64,000 nt of DNA from Veillonella parvula (GCF_902810435.1 NZ_LR778174.1:1782501-1846500), one strand, 5' to 3'; positions 10,959 through 19,557 are shown, counted from the stretch's first letter. Notes: generated from the sequence alone by a model not told the origin. Numbers and translations: made by a program.

Positions 10959-11909
10959 TTATTTTAATTTGTTACAACTATTTTCATCTATTACAACATT
11001 ATTGTTCGCTTCGGTAGTTATATCTTGTGATTTTAGCTGTTTAGATATTTCCGCAGGAACAATAGGTTGAGTAAAACCTTGACCGATAACCTCTTGGGCA
11101 TCAGTAATCAAGATAAACACATTTGGGTCCGCTTCTTGAATAACCTCTTTCAATTTATTTACCTGCAGCAAGTTGACTGCAACCATCACAATTTGCTTAG
11201 GCGTCCGTGTATAGGCACCAATACCATTAATAATAGTGGCACCACGACCAACCTTATTGATAATACACTCACATACTTCATCGGTGCGATAGGTAATGAT
11301 AAAAGCAACTTTACGTTGATTAAACCCGATTACCACCTTATTTGTAATAATAGTATACACATACACACTGATAAGAGTTACAGCTACCGCTTCAAGTCCA
11401 ACAACGCCGACAGCAACTAAGAGGATGGCACAGTTGATAGCGCTATTAATGGACCCCATTTGAAGGCCATAATATTTGCGAACGATAAGTGCAATTGGAT
11501 CAAGTCCCCCTGTATTACCACCTACACGGTAGACGATACCAAGCCCTAGTCCAGTTGTGATACCTGCCATCATAGAACTGAGTAGTGGATCCTTAATGAT
11601 CATGTCATATTGCAAGAAACTAAACAGATCAATCATCCACGATAACATGAGCGTACCATACAAGGTATTAAGCACTACGCGTTTACCAAGCCACTTCCAA
11701 GCAGCCCAAAATATAGGGACGTTCAAAATAACGTTCCAAGAACCAACGGATAATCCCGTTAGATAATACAAAATCAACCCTACCCCACTAATACCAGTAC
11801 TAACCAGTTTGTGAGGTAGTACAAAGGCATCTAAACCAGCACCAAAAATTGCACAACCAATAGCAACTATGACACATTGATAGACAACATCTTTATACTT
11901 GGCGAACAT
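10959..11909 (-). CDS. YitT-family membrane protein (DUF161/DUF2179)
   Basis: This is a 316-residue protein with about five or six membrane helices in the first 190 residues (the YitT fold, including the family segment YRVGGNTGGLDPIA) and a C-terminal cytosolic DUF2179 domain of about 80 residues. The transported substrate is unknown; these proteins are only described as putative transporters. ATG 11909 follows GGAGGGAGC; the in-frame TTG at 11921 is less likely. It is divergent from ispE across about 205 bases that must hold both promoters. Confidence 0.85.
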   Translation of the reverse strand: MFAKYKDVVYQCVIVAIGCAIFGAGLDAFVLPHKLVSTGISGVGLILYYLTGLSVGSWNVILNVPIFWAAWKWLGKRVVLNTLYGTLMLSWMIDLFSFLQYDMIIKDPLLSSMMAGITTGLGLGIVYRVGGNTGGLDPIALIVRKYYGLQMGSINSAINCAILLVAVGVVGLEAVAVTLISVYVYTIITNKVVIGFNQRKVAFIITYRTDEVCECIINKVGRGATIINGIGAYTRTPKQIVMVAVNLLQVNKLKEVIQEADPNVFILITDAQEVIGQGFTQPIVPAEISKQLKSQDITTEANNNVVIDENSCNKLK

Positions 11910-12114
11910 AGCTCCCTCCAAATTGCCATTTCACTATAAATATTCTATAATGAACTAATTAAAACATACGCTGTTTACAATGCTTTTAATAATCAAACAA
12001 CAGGTATATACAAAATCATCATAAACCACTTAATGGTTATTTTCAATCACTTTATAACAGTATAAAATAAACATATAAACTGCATATATTTTGTACATTA
12101 CAAACGAGGCTATT

Positions 12115-13011
12115 ATGAGTAAAAGTTTTGAGCAACTCGGTTGCAGCAAAATTAATATTGGGCTTGCTATTACAGGCAAGCGTGACGATGGATACCACGA
12201 CATCGATTCTATATTTCAATCGATTCGCCTTAGTGATTCTATTTATTTCGCTAAGCATCATTCCGTAGTATTTTCTGGTGGCGCTCCCGAATTGCCCGAT
12301 TACATGCAAAAGCTCGTAAGCTATGGAGAAGATAATCTCGCACTCAAAGCTTTACGCGCCATACAGGCCTATACGGGTTGTAAAGCCGGTGCCGCCATCC
12401 ACCTATTAAAACGCGTTCCTATTCAAGCGGGTCTTGGTGGCGGTAGTGCAGACGCAGCGGCCATGTTATTAGGTCTCAACCGTTTTTGGGACTTACGTCT
12501 TACGCAAGAGGAACTTTTAAACATCGGTACCTCACTCGGATCTGATGTACCGTTCCTACTACAAGGTGGTACCGCTCGCGGAACTGGTCGTGGCGAAGTG
12601 TTAACCTATAGCCAATCGCCAGAGGCACATTGGCTATTACTAGTAAAGCCAAAGGTATCTATTTCTACAGCGATTGCTTATGGTCGCTTCAGTGGTAAAT
12701 CTAATGCCACCACCAAAACAATCGATACCGTTCTGAATCATCTTAAGAATAATGATTTACAATCTGCTTTCACTAGTAGCGCTAATACTTTTGAAGAATT
12801 ATTATTCCCAGATCACGAAGAACTAGGAATATGTAAGGAGTTTTTCACCAACCGTGGTTACCCAACCATCATGACAGGAAGCGGTCCTACGATGGTAGTA
12901 TTACTTAACAAACCTATGGAAGCCTTGCAATTACAAGAAGAGATTAAAGCAGCTGGTCATGATTGGCTGTCACTCATTACTAAAACATGTACACAGGAGG
13001 ACTTAGTATGA
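12115..13011 (+). CDS. ispE: 4-diphosphocytidyl-2-C-methyl-D-erythritol kinase
   Basis: This is a GHMP-family kinase of the non-mevalonate isoprenoid pathway. The N-terminal signature CSKINIGLAITGKRDDGYHD, the ATP-binding glycine loop VPIQAGLGGGSADAAA, and the C-terminal GSGPTMVVL are all present. It is 298 residues, as expected. ATG 12115 follows GAGG; the upstream in-frame ATG at 12091 lacks a site. It overlaps the next gene by four bases (GTATGA), so the GntR regulator is translationally coupled to it. Confidence 0.95.
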   Translation: MSKSFEQLGCSKINIGLAITGKRDDGYHDIDSIFQSIRLSDSIYFAKHHSVVFSGGAPELPDYMQKLVSYGEDNLALKALRAIQAYTGCKAGAAIHLLKRVPIQAGLGGGSADAAAMLLGLNRFWDLRLTQEELLNIGTSLGSDVPFLLQGGTARGTGRGEVLTYSQSPEAHWLLLVKPKVSISTAIAYGRFSGKSNATTKTIDTVLNHLKNNDLQSAFTSSANTFEELLFPDHEELGICKEFFTNRGYPTIMTGSGPTMVVLLNKPMEALQLQEEIKAAGHDWLSLITKTCTQEDLV

Positions 13012-13700
13012 CAAAACGGTTACAACCTATACGACTCGATGCGTATAAACCACTAAGAGAAGTGGTAAGTGAAACATTGCGTCAAGCCATCCAAGATGGG
13101 GTGTTAAAACCTGGGGAGCGCCTCATGGAAATTCCCCTTGCCGAAGAGTTAGGTGTAAGTCGTACCCCCATTCGTGAAGCCATACGTAAACTTGAACTAG
13201 AAGGCTTTGTCGTTATGGTTCCTCGTCGCGGTACCTACGTTGCCAACATATCTTTAAAGGATATTACGCAAGTATTTGAAATCCGTTCTGCCCTGGAAGA
13301 ACTTGCGGCAGGCCTTGCAGCAGAACGCATTACAGAAGAGGAAATCGAAACGCTGGAGAGAATGCTTGTAGAAATCGGCGATCATATGGAAAACAAAAAT
13401 ATGGAATCCGTTGTGGCTGCGGACGTAGAATTCCACGAAGTCCTCTACCGCGCATCTCGTAACGAAAGATTGGCGGACATCGTTCACAACTTGCGAGAGC
13501 AAACCTATCGCTTCCGTAGTTTTTCTATGAACCAACCAGGTCGTCTTAGAAAAACTTGGGAGGAACATCGTCAATTAGTGGAAGCCATCGCCTCTCACAA
13601 TGCCGCACAAGCTCGTAAACTAGCTCGAATTCACATGGAACATTCCGAACAAACCTTGTTGCAAGGAATGGAAGAGTCACAAGAATTTACTAAGGCATAA
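13008..13700 (+). CDS. GntR-family transcription regulator (FCD domain)
   Basis: This 230-residue protein has an N-terminal winged helix-turn-helix (about residues 12-75, with the GntR signature ELGVSRTPIREAIRKLELEG) and a helical C-terminal FCD ligand-binding domain of the FadR type, containing spaced His residues expected to hold a metal. Its effector is unknown. It is coupled to ispE by a four-base overlap and followed by an intrinsic terminator at 13731. Targets could include the AGCS symporter gene just downstream, but no operator was identified. Confidence 0.88.
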   Translation: MTKRLQPIRLDAYKPLREVVSETLRQAIQDGVLKPGERLMEIPLAEELGVSRTPIREAIRKLELEGFVVMVPRRGTYVANISLKDITQVFEIRSALEELAAGLAAERITEEEIETLERMLVEIGDHMENKNMESVVAADVEFHEVLYRASRNERLADIVHNLREQTYRFRSFSMNQPGRLRKTWEEHRQLVEAIASHNAAQARKLARIHMEHSEQTLLQGMEESQEFTKA

Positions 13701-13730
13701 AAAACATTCTACAAAAATACTATATAAAGC

Positions 13731-13766
13731 AAAAATCCTTCCTATTTGTGAAGGATTTTTGTTTTA
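13731..13766 (+). terminator. Intrinsic terminator after the GntR gene
   Basis: A perfect 11-bp stem (AAAAATCCTTC at 13731-13741 with its complement at 13750-13760) has an 8-base loop and is followed by T-rich sequence. It closes the ispE-GntR unit. Confidence 0.85.
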
Positions 13767-13840
13767 CATAGTCTATAGAAATTGATACAATATCATTGAT
13801 TATTATGAAATATGGATTTTTTATAAGAAAGGGAGTTTTT

Positions 13841-15301
13841 ATGGAAGCAATGCTCAATGATGCTATATCCACCATAAACGGTTATTTATGGAGTTATTTC
13901 ATCATTTTTATTCTCATCGGCGCAGGTCTCTTCTTTACGATGACAACGAATTTTGTACAAATTCGCATGATTAAAGAAATGATTCGCCTCGTAATTAACG
14001 GCGCAGGTAGCTCTACAGAAAAGAACCATGTATCCTCATTTCAAGCATTCTGTGTTAGTACCGCATCTCGTGTAGGTGTTGGTAACATCGCAGGTATAGC
14101 TATTGCCGTTGTACTTGGTGGCCCTGGTGCTATTTTCTGGATGTGGGTTATCGCACTCATCGGTGCTGCCACGGGCTTCATCGAGTCTACATTAGCACAA
14201 ATCTACAAAGAACCTGTTGCTAAGGGCGGTTTCTATGGCGGACCAGCTTACTATATTCGGTATGGTCTAAACAACAAGGCATTATCTGTTCTATTTGCTA
14301 TTTTAATCAGTATTACCTATGGTTGGATTTACAATTCTGTACAAGCCAATACTTTGGCTGCATCTCTCCAGGTATTTAACCTTGATGTGTCCTATACAGG
14401 CGCTGTAGTAGCAGTCCTTCTTGGTATTATCATATTCGGTGGTATCAACCGCGTTGCAAAAGCATCTGAAATCATCGTTCCTATCATGGCGATTCTATAC
14501 ATTGCTACTGCGTTATTTGTGGTAATTATGAATATCACCCAATTCCCACATGTGATCTATACTATTTTCTCTTCCGCATTCGAGCCTGTTGCAGCAGGTG
14601 GTGGCTTATTAGGTGCTACTGTTATGAATGGTATCAAACGGGGGCTCTTCTCTAACGAAGCCGGTGAAGGTTCTGTTCCAAACGCAGCCGCTACGGCAGC
14701 TGTTAACCACCCTGTGGAACAAGGTCTTGTACAAGCATTCGGCGTATTCCTTGATACATTCATCATTTGTACAGCATCTGCTTTCATCGTACTCATCGTA
14801 GGCGATTACAGCACTACAGGTCTAACAGGTATTGCTCTTGTACAACATAACCTAGCTCAACAACTTGGTTCTTGGGCGCCTACAGCCGTAGCCATTTTCA
14901 TCGTTATGTTCTCCTTTAGTTCCTTAATTGGTAACTATTACTACGGTGAAATCAATATCAGCCACTTAACAAACAAACGATTCTACCTACATTTGTTCCG
15001 TATTGGCGTAATTCTTATGACATTTGTTGGCTCTGTTGCCTCTCTAGATCTCGTATGGAATCTAGCCGATTTATTCATGGCTTTCTTAGTATTAACTAAT
15101 GTAAGTTCCATCGTACGCATGGGCCGCACAGCAGGTCTTGCCCTTGACGACTATATCAAACAACGCAAAGCAGGTATTGAAACGCCTGTATTTAACCGTT
15201 CCATCCTAAATCACACATATGGCATCGTATGGTGGGGTGATGGTCAAACAACAGACTCCTCCGTACCTCCTACTCCGATTGAAGATACTGTGGAAAAATA
15301 A
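13841..15301 (+). CDS. Sodium:alanine/glycine symporter (AGCS family)
   Basis: This 486-residue membrane protein has about ten or eleven helices and clear AGCS signatures: VSTASRVGVGNIAGIAIAV in the N-terminal half and GLFSNEAGEGSVPNAAATA in the second half. It takes up alanine, glycine or a related neutral amino acid with Na+. I place the start at ATG 13841 after AAAGGGAG; an earlier ATG at 13796 has no site. It stands alone with a terminator behind it, directly upstream of glutamate dehydrogenase. Confidence 0.92.
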   Translation: MEAMLNDAISTINGYLWSYFIIFILIGAGLFFTMTTNFVQIRMIKEMIRLVINGAGSSTEKNHVSSFQAFCVSTASRVGVGNIAGIAIAVVLGGPGAIFWMWVIALIGAATGFIESTLAQIYKEPVAKGGFYGGPAYYIRYGLNNKALSVLFAILISITYGWIYNSVQANTLAASLQVFNLDVSYTGAVVAVLLGIIIFGGINRVAKASEIIVPIMAILYIATALFVVIMNITQFPHVIYTIFSSAFEPVAAGGGLLGATVMNGIKRGLFSNEAGEGSVPNAAATAAVNHPVEQGLVQAFGVFLDTFIICTASAFIVLIVGDYSTTGLTGIALVQHNLAQQLGSWAPTAVAIFIVMFSFSSLIGNYYYGEINISHLTNKRFYLHLFRIGVILMTFVGSVASLDLVWNLADLFMAFLVLTNVSSIVRMGRTAGLALDDYIKQRKAGIETPVFNRSILNHTYGIVWWGDGQTTDSSVPPTPIEDTVEK

Positions 15302-15318
15302 AATATATCGACGTATGA

Positions 15319-15350
15319 GGCTGGTGAAAGTATATTTCACCAGTCTTTTT
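15319..15350 (+). terminator. Intrinsic terminator after AGCS symporter
   Basis: The stem CTGGTGAAA (15321-15329) pairs with TTTCACCAG (15335-15343), extended by two outer pairs, followed by TTTTT. The arm carries the heptamer GTGAAAG discussed in the findings. Confidence 0.85.
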
Positions 15351-15386
15351 CGTATAATCTTTAAAATAGTTTATTAGTACATACAT

Positions 15387-15426
15387 AAAGGTCTATATTG
15401 TTCAGAATATAGATCTTTATTTTTTT
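15387..15426 (+). terminator. Second hairpin with T-run downstream of AGCS symporter
   Basis: The arms AAAGGTCTATATT (15387-15399) and AATATAGATCTTT (15406-15418) pair over 13 bp with one G-T pair, followed by ATTTTTTT. It could be a backup terminator or shield gdhA from read-through. Confidence 0.65.
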
Positions 15427-15480
15427 GTAAAAGTATCCATTTTCATAGATAAAAACATCGTTCATTAGCAGATTGTACTG

Positions 15481-15492
15481 TGATAAAGATCA
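15481..15492. promoter_or_regulatory. Possible Crp/Fnr-type site upstream of gdhA
   Basis: The dyad TGATAAAGATCA fits the TGAT-N4-ATCA core used by Crp/Fnr-family regulators and lies about 165 bases before the gdhA start. The match is short and no regulator gene is in view, so this is only a suggestion. The rest of 15427-15653 holds AT-rich sequence and must contain the gdhA promoter, which I could not place. Confidence 0.25.
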
Positions 15493-15653
15493 TAGTAATT
15501 ATCTATATTTTTACAACTTTCAAAGGTCAAAAACTATAGAATATATTTATAAAAATATAAAGGGTATTCTGTTTACAATGTCGAATATTTAAGTATGCGA
15601 TAAAATTAGCACTAATTCAACTATTAATTTACTCTATTATCCAGGAGGTAATT

Positions 15654-16910
15654 ATGAGCGGTTATAACCCATATGAAAACATGTTAAACACGTTAGACGT
15701 AGCAGCTGAAAAGCTCGGCTATACTCGTAGCGAATACGAAGTGTTACGTCACCCAGAACGGGAACTAAAAGTAGCAGTTCCTCTTCAACTCGACAATGGT
15801 GAAGTTCGCGTATACGAAGGCTATCGTTGCCAACATTCCACATTGCGTGGTAGTGCTAAAGGCGGTCTTCGCTTCCATCCAGATTCTGATGAAAACGAAG
15901 TGCGTGCACTTGCGGCTTGGATGACTATTAAAAACGCTATCGCTAACATTCCTTATGGCGGTGGTAAAGGCGGCATCAAAGTCGATCCAAAAACGTTAAA
16001 TCCTCGTGAATTAGAACGCTTAACTCGTAACTTCGTACGCCGCATTGCACCTATCATCGGTGTTAATACAGATGTTCCTGCACCAGACGTAAATACGAAT
16101 GCTCAAATCATGAGCTGGATTGCTGACGAATACAGCACATTAAAAGGCGAATGGAGCCCAGGTATCGTTACAGGTAAACCAATCGAAGTTGGTGGTTCCT
16201 TAGGTCGTAATGAAGCGACTGGTCGCGGTTGCCTCATCGCATTGCAAAGCTACCTCGCTAAGAAAAACTTGGATATCAAAAACCTTACGGTAGCAGTTCA
16301 AGGCTTTGGTAACGTAGGTTCCGTAGGCGCTCGTCTCATTGCACAAGCAGGTGCAAAAGTTGTGGCTATCGGCGACGTAAGCGTTAACATCTACAATCCT
16401 AACGGTCTCGATGTTGAAAAAGCATACGAATATGCTAACTCCCATGGTCGTTCCCTCGAAGGTTACAGCGAACCGGGCATGACTACAATTGGACCTCAAG
16501 AGTTATTGGCTCAACCAGTTGATGTATTATACATGGCAGCCCTTGAAAACCAATTAAACAAAGACAACATGGAAAATATCCAAGCTAAGATTATCTTGGA
16601 AGGCGCTAATGGCCCTACTACTAATGATGCAGATAAATACTTCTATGAAAAAGGCATCGACATCATCCCTGACGTTCTTGCTAACGGCGGCGGCGTAGTT
16701 GTATCCTACTATGAATGGGTACAAAACAAAGCAAGTTTCTACTGGACTGAAGAAGAAGTTAATGAAAGATTAACTAAGAATATGCAAAATAGCTTCGAAG
16801 CTGTTTGGGAAATGCAACATAAATACAATGTACCTCCTCGTCAAGCAGCGTACATGGTTGCTCTTGAACGCCTCGTAGTTGAAACTAGATGGCGTGGCTA
16901 TAACTGCTAA
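15654..16910 (+). CDS. gdhA: Glutamate dehydrogenase
   Basis: This 418-residue enzyme of the Glu/Leu/Phe/Val dehydrogenase family converts glutamate and 2-oxoglutarate plus ammonia. The substrate site segments KGGLRFHPDSDENEV and PYGGGKGGIKVDP (catalytic Lys) are in the N-terminal domain. The Rossmann loop VAVQGFGNVGSVGA follows near residue 215. The length and the Arg/Lys pattern match the short catabolic-type hexamer. A strong GGAGG site precedes the ATG. It stands alone, between two hairpins upstream and one strong terminator downstream. Confidence 0.94.
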   Translation: MSGYNPYENMLNTLDVAAEKLGYTRSEYEVLRHPERELKVAVPLQLDNGEVRVYEGYRCQHSTLRGSAKGGLRFHPDSDENEVRALAAWMTIKNAIANIPYGGGKGGIKVDPKTLNPRELERLTRNFVRRIAPIIGVNTDVPAPDVNTNAQIMSWIADEYSTLKGEWSPGIVTGKPIEVGGSLGRNEATGRGCLIALQSYLAKKNLDIKNLTVAVQGFGNVGSVGARLIAQAGAKVVAIGDVSVNIYNPNGLDVEKAYEYANSHGRSLEGYSEPGMTTIGPQELLAQPVDVLYMAALENQLNKDNMENIQAKIILEGANGPTTNDADKYFYEKGIDIIPDVLANGGGVVVSYYEWVQNKASFYWTEEEVNERLTKNMQNSFEAVWEMQHKYNVPPRQAAYMVALERLVVETRWRGYNC

Positions 16911-16940
16911 ACTCCTATACCTCCATACATGTTAGCCATA

Positions 16941-16980
16941 AAAAAGGCGTAAGCTCGATTTGAGCTTACGCCTTTTTGTT
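16941..16980. terminator. Strong terminator between convergent gdhA and queT
   Basis: A perfect 16-bp stem (16941-16956 with 16962-16977) with a five-base loop ends in T-runs on both strands, so it can stop transcription from either side. Confidence 0.9.
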
Positions 16981-17080
16981 TGCCTATAAACCTTTTTATT
17001 TACCTGCAAGTCGCAGTTGAAAGATCTAAAGATGTTCAATTACTTACTTAGTTTTATTAGCAAACTACTTATTATTAGTT

Positions 17081-17572
17081 TTATTTGAAAGCACCTAACA
17101 AAGCTGCCATGCTAGGACGACTGATCAAAGCTTTCACCAATACAGAACCAAGAATAGCCGGAATAGTTTGACCAACGATAAGATTCAACACTAATGGCCA
17201 GTATGGAATACCAAGTAATGGACTGAGCCACAATGGCACACATAATGCAGGCACAAAGACGATTGGAAGCATTACCCACCAAGCACTGAGGCCAAGCTTG
17301 CGCATTCCTACGATGATGCCAGTCGTTAATACGCCCACACCAAAGCCCCCCATCATATCGAGGATGCCAAGACCACCGAATAGGAAGTTAGAAATGAGGT
17401 TGCCAATCCCCATGGGAATCACCAAGAACGGAAAGGCATAAGCAAGTGCATATAATGATGTTGCTATACGAATTTGATAAGCCCCGAAGGAAACGCTTTG
17501 CGTTACATACAATACAACGATGTACAATGCCACAACCATAGCAGAAATAGTCAATTTGCGTGTAGAAATCAT
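17081..17572 (-). CDS. queT: Queuosine precursor transporter (QueT family)
   Basis: This 163-residue membrane protein has five or six helices and is of the QueT type (ECF-like S component fold) that imports queuosine precursors such as preQ1. Family features are the N-terminal RKLTISAMVVALYIVV and the glycine-rich FLFGGLGILDMMGGFGVG. ATG 17572 follows a perfect GAGGAGGTG. Its mRNA leader carries a preQ1-I riboswitch and a terminator hairpin, which independently supports the assignment. queC lies about 470 bases upstream as a separate unit. Confidence 0.88.
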   Translation of the reverse strand: MISTRKLTISAMVVALYIVVLYVTQSVSFGAYQIRIATSLYALAYAFPFLVIPMGIGNLISNFLFGGLGILDMMGGFGVGVLTTGIIVGMRKLGLSAWWVMLPIVFVPALCVPLWLSPLLGIPYWPLVLNLIVGQTIPAILGSVLVKALISRPSMAALLGAFK

Positions 17573-17592
17573 AACACTCACCTCCTCAAAAT

Positions 17593-17620
17593 AAAAAAAG
17601 CATGGCAAAACTACCATGCT
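17593..17620 (-). terminator. Riboswitch-controlled attenuator of queT
   Basis: Read on the minus strand, the stem AGCATGG/CCATGCT (17614-17620 with 17599-17605) is followed by six T residues, directly upstream of the queT ribosome site. Its left arm and loop contain GTAGTTTTG, the exact complement of CAAAACTAC in the riboswitch tail, giving a 9-bp antiterminator. Confidence 0.88.
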
Positions 17621-17638
17621 ATAAATGCTTATGAATTT

Positions 17639-17678
17639 CCGTAGTTTTGTTTAGAGACAGGATGGTTTCAAACTGTCT
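17639..17678 (-). promoter_or_regulatory. preQ1 class I riboswitch aptamer
   Basis: On the minus strand a 6-bp stem AGACAG/CUGUCU encloses a 12-base loop with the expected CC. An A-rich tail, CTAAACAAAACTACGG, follows. This is the H-type pseudoknot layout of preQ1-I aptamers and resembles the Thermoanaerobacter tail UUAACAAAACAAGG. Ligand binding would trap the tail, free the terminator at 17593-17620 and switch queT off. The consensus was recalled, not searched. Confidence 0.85.
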
Positions 17679-17706
17679 TATTTAGTTGTCGCCTTTAGGC
17701 AGTACT

Positions 17707-17735
17707 AATATATCATATATCTAATATTTTCGCAA
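17707..17735 (-). promoter_or_regulatory. Promoter of the queT leader
   Basis: On the minus strand, -35 TTGCGA (17730-17735) and -10 TATATT (17707-17712) are 17 bases apart, with a TG extended -10. Transcription would start near 17700, about 20 bases before the aptamer. Confidence 0.65.
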
Positions 17736-17747
17736 TTAATTGGGGTT

Positions 17748-17958
17748 AAGGCGGACTTGTATGATCATCTACGATTAGTATCAAGATTGTAAGGTGGGGG
17801 TGGTGGCAGATACCTTTCCTCATCGCTCCACTGGCGAACCGGTCATCGGCCTAGGGCCTTGACCTGCCAAAGTCGCTCTTTGAAAAGGTATCTGCCACCA
17901 CTTCAAATTTAGCAACTCTACTTATACCCTAATACTAGTGACGTACAAGTCCGCCTTG
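17748..17958. ncRNA. 211-nt rod-like structured element, candidate 6S-type RNA
   Basis: The ends are a perfect 14-bp inverted repeat (AAGGCGGACTTGTA at 17748-17761 and its complement at 17945-17958). Inside is a perfect 17-bp stem (17801-17817 with 17884-17900), separated from the closing stem by large mostly unpaired stretches. An apical hairpin contains GGTCA/TGACC and GGCC/GGCC. A closing stem, central bubble and long apical stem in about 200 nt is the 6S RNA layout. Coding potential is not evident. It is more GC-rich than its flanks. A small palindromic mobile element is the main alternative. I cannot decide the strand. Confidence 0.45.
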
Positions 17959-17995
17959 AATTACATATACATGCTACTCTATTAGAATATATATA

Positions 17996-18022
17996 AAGTA
18001 GCCACCTAAAAGGCGACTACTT
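17996..18022 (-). terminator. Probable terminator after queC
   Basis: On the minus strand, AAGTAGTCGCC pairs with GGTGGCTACTT with two mismatches or wobbles, around a TTTTA loop, followed by TATATATATT. The T-run is weak but the position just after the queC stop fits. Confidence 0.55.
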
Positions 18023-18043
18023 GTCTAAGCCAGTTTATGGGAA

Positions 18044-18733
18044 TTATAGTGCTGGGTCTTCGACTCCGTTTGCGTGAAAGGCTTTGGCTCTGTCGATACA
18101 GGTGCCACAGTGTCCGCATGGTTTGTCTCCGCCTTCGTAGCAGGACCAGGTTAAGTGGTATGGTACTCCGAGGCGTAGGCCTTCTTTTACAATGGCAGCT
18201 TTGTTGGAGTTAATAAAAGGTGCTTCTAAGGAGCATTCTTTACCGGATCCTTCAAAGATAGCGTCGCCCATGGATTTGTAGAAGTGTTCTGTACAGTCAG
18301 GATAGGCATTACCCGCCGCATCATCACTGTGAGCACCGTAATAGATATAGCCGCAGTCTAGAGATAGTGCCAAGGATGCTGCCGCAGATAGGAATAGCCC
18401 ATTTCTAAACGGTACATAAGTACTCACCGTACCTTCCCCTTCTGCATCTTGTTGTTCTTTGTAGGAACCTTGCGGAATGTCTTCACTAGATTGTACTAAC
18501 AAGGAGCAGTTACTGAAGGCAAATAGCTTGGTAACATCCATCGTTTTACCTTCCATACCATAGTGCTCTAAAATAGCTATAGCAGCCTCTAATTCTTTAC
18601 TATGTTTTTGACCATATTGAATCGATAAAGGCACCACATTATCTTTGCCAAATCGTTCAATGGCAAGGGCCAAACAAGTAGTACTATCTACGCCACCACT
18701 AAAAAGAACTACGGCCTTTTGTTTTTGAGCCAT
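18044..18733 (-). CDS. queC: 7-cyano-7-deazaguanine (preQ0) synthase
   Basis: This is an ATP-dependent ligase that makes preQ0 from carboxy-deazaguanine in queuosine synthesis. The PP-loop FSGGVDSTT is near residue 11. The zinc-binding cysteines CYEGGDKPCGHCGTC are near the C-terminus (about residues 199-213), and YIYYGAHSDDAAGNAYPDC is the substrate region. Its 229 residues are typical. AAGGAG precedes the ATG. queD, queE and queF are not in the window, and the gene lies next to, but not in one unit with, queT. Confidence 0.94.
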   Translation of the reverse strand: MAQKQKAVVLFSGGVDSTTCLALAIERFGKDNVVPLSIQYGQKHSKELEAAIAILEHYGMEGKTMDVTKLFAFSNCSLLVQSSEDIPQGSYKEQQDAEGEGTVSTYVPFRNGLFLSAAASLALSLDCGYIYYGAHSDDAAGNAYPDCTEHFYKSMGDAIFEGSGKECSLEAPFINSNKAAIVKEGLRLGVPYHLTWSCYEGGDKPCGHCGTCIDRAKAFHANGVEDPAL

Positions 18734-18801
18734 ATTATCTCCTTTTCTATCACAACAGCCTCATCCGTAGATGAGGCTGTACTTTTACATTCACTAAAAT
18801 T

Positions 18802-19557
18802 TTATAGATCAATAACCAATTCTACTGGACAGTGATCGGAGCCAAAGATTTGTTGATGAATCTTCGCTTCTTGGATTTTATCATCAAGACGTTTAGATGT
18901 GATGAAATAGTCAATTCTCCATCCTGTATTCCGTTCACGAGCTTTCCCCATATAGGACCACCAGCTGTATTGCTCAATAGCATCTGGATAGAGGTGACGG
19001 AATGTATCTGTAAAACCTGCCCCTAAGAGTTCTGTCATCTTTGCACGTTCTTCATCGGAGAAGCCCGCATTTTTACGGTTTGTCTTAGGATTTTTTAGGT
19101 CGATTTCTTGATGTGCTACATTGAGATCACCACATAGAATGACAGGCTTTTTCTTATCTAATTCAAGTAGATAATTACGGAATGCATCTTCCCAAGTCAT
19201 GCGATAATCAAGGCGAGCTAATTCACGTTGGCTATTCGGTGTATAACAGCATACCAAATAGAAATTATCGTATTCAGCAGTGATAACACGACCCTCTTGA
19301 TCGTGTTCTTCAATACCGATGCCATTAGTTACGGACAATGGCTTAATACGCGTGAATACAGCCGTGCCACTATAGCCTTTCTTAACTGCACTATTCCAAT
19401 ATTGCTCATACCCTGGCAACTCCAAAGAAATTTGATCGGGTTGCAATTTTGTTTCTTGCAGGCAGAAAATATCTGCATCTAATTCATTAAAGGATTCCAT
19501 GAATCCCTTTGTTACAGCGGCGCGGAGGCCGTTTACATTCCAAGAAATTAATTTCAA
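18802..19557 (-). CDS. exoA: Exodeoxyribonuclease III / AP endonuclease
   Basis: This DNA repair enzyme of the exonuclease III family is 251 residues. The motifs LISWNVNGLRA, DIFCLQETKL (catalytic Glu), GDLNVAH and WRIDYF, followed by the final SDHCPV, are all in the expected order. The start is a TTG at 19557 with AGGAG six bases upstream; no nearby ATG fits the conserved N-terminus. A GC-rich hairpin without a T-run (18755-18780) lies between it and queC. Confidence 0.94.
   Translation of the reverse strand: MKLISWNVNGLRAAVTKGFMESFNELDADIFCLQETKLQPDQISLELPGYEQYWNSAVKKGYSGTAVFTRIKPLSVTNGIGIEEHDQEGRVITAEYDNFYLVCCYTPNSQRELARLDYRMTWEDAFRNYLLELDKKKPVILCGDLNVAHQEIDLKNPKTNRKNAGFSDEERAKMTELLGAGFTDTFRHLYPDAIEQYSWWSYMGKARERNTGWRIDYFITSKRLDDKIQEAKIHQQIFGSDHCPVELVIDL

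Noticed and set aside
12052-12309. An 85-codon frame on the minus strand over the start of ispE
   Set aside because: It overlaps a well-supported gene and its promoter region, lacks a ribosome site and has no recognisable motif.
18755-18780. A strong GC-rich hairpin between exoA and queC as a terminator
   Set aside because: It has no T-run on the minus strand, so it is not a convincing intrinsic terminator; it may only be an RNA-stability hairpin.
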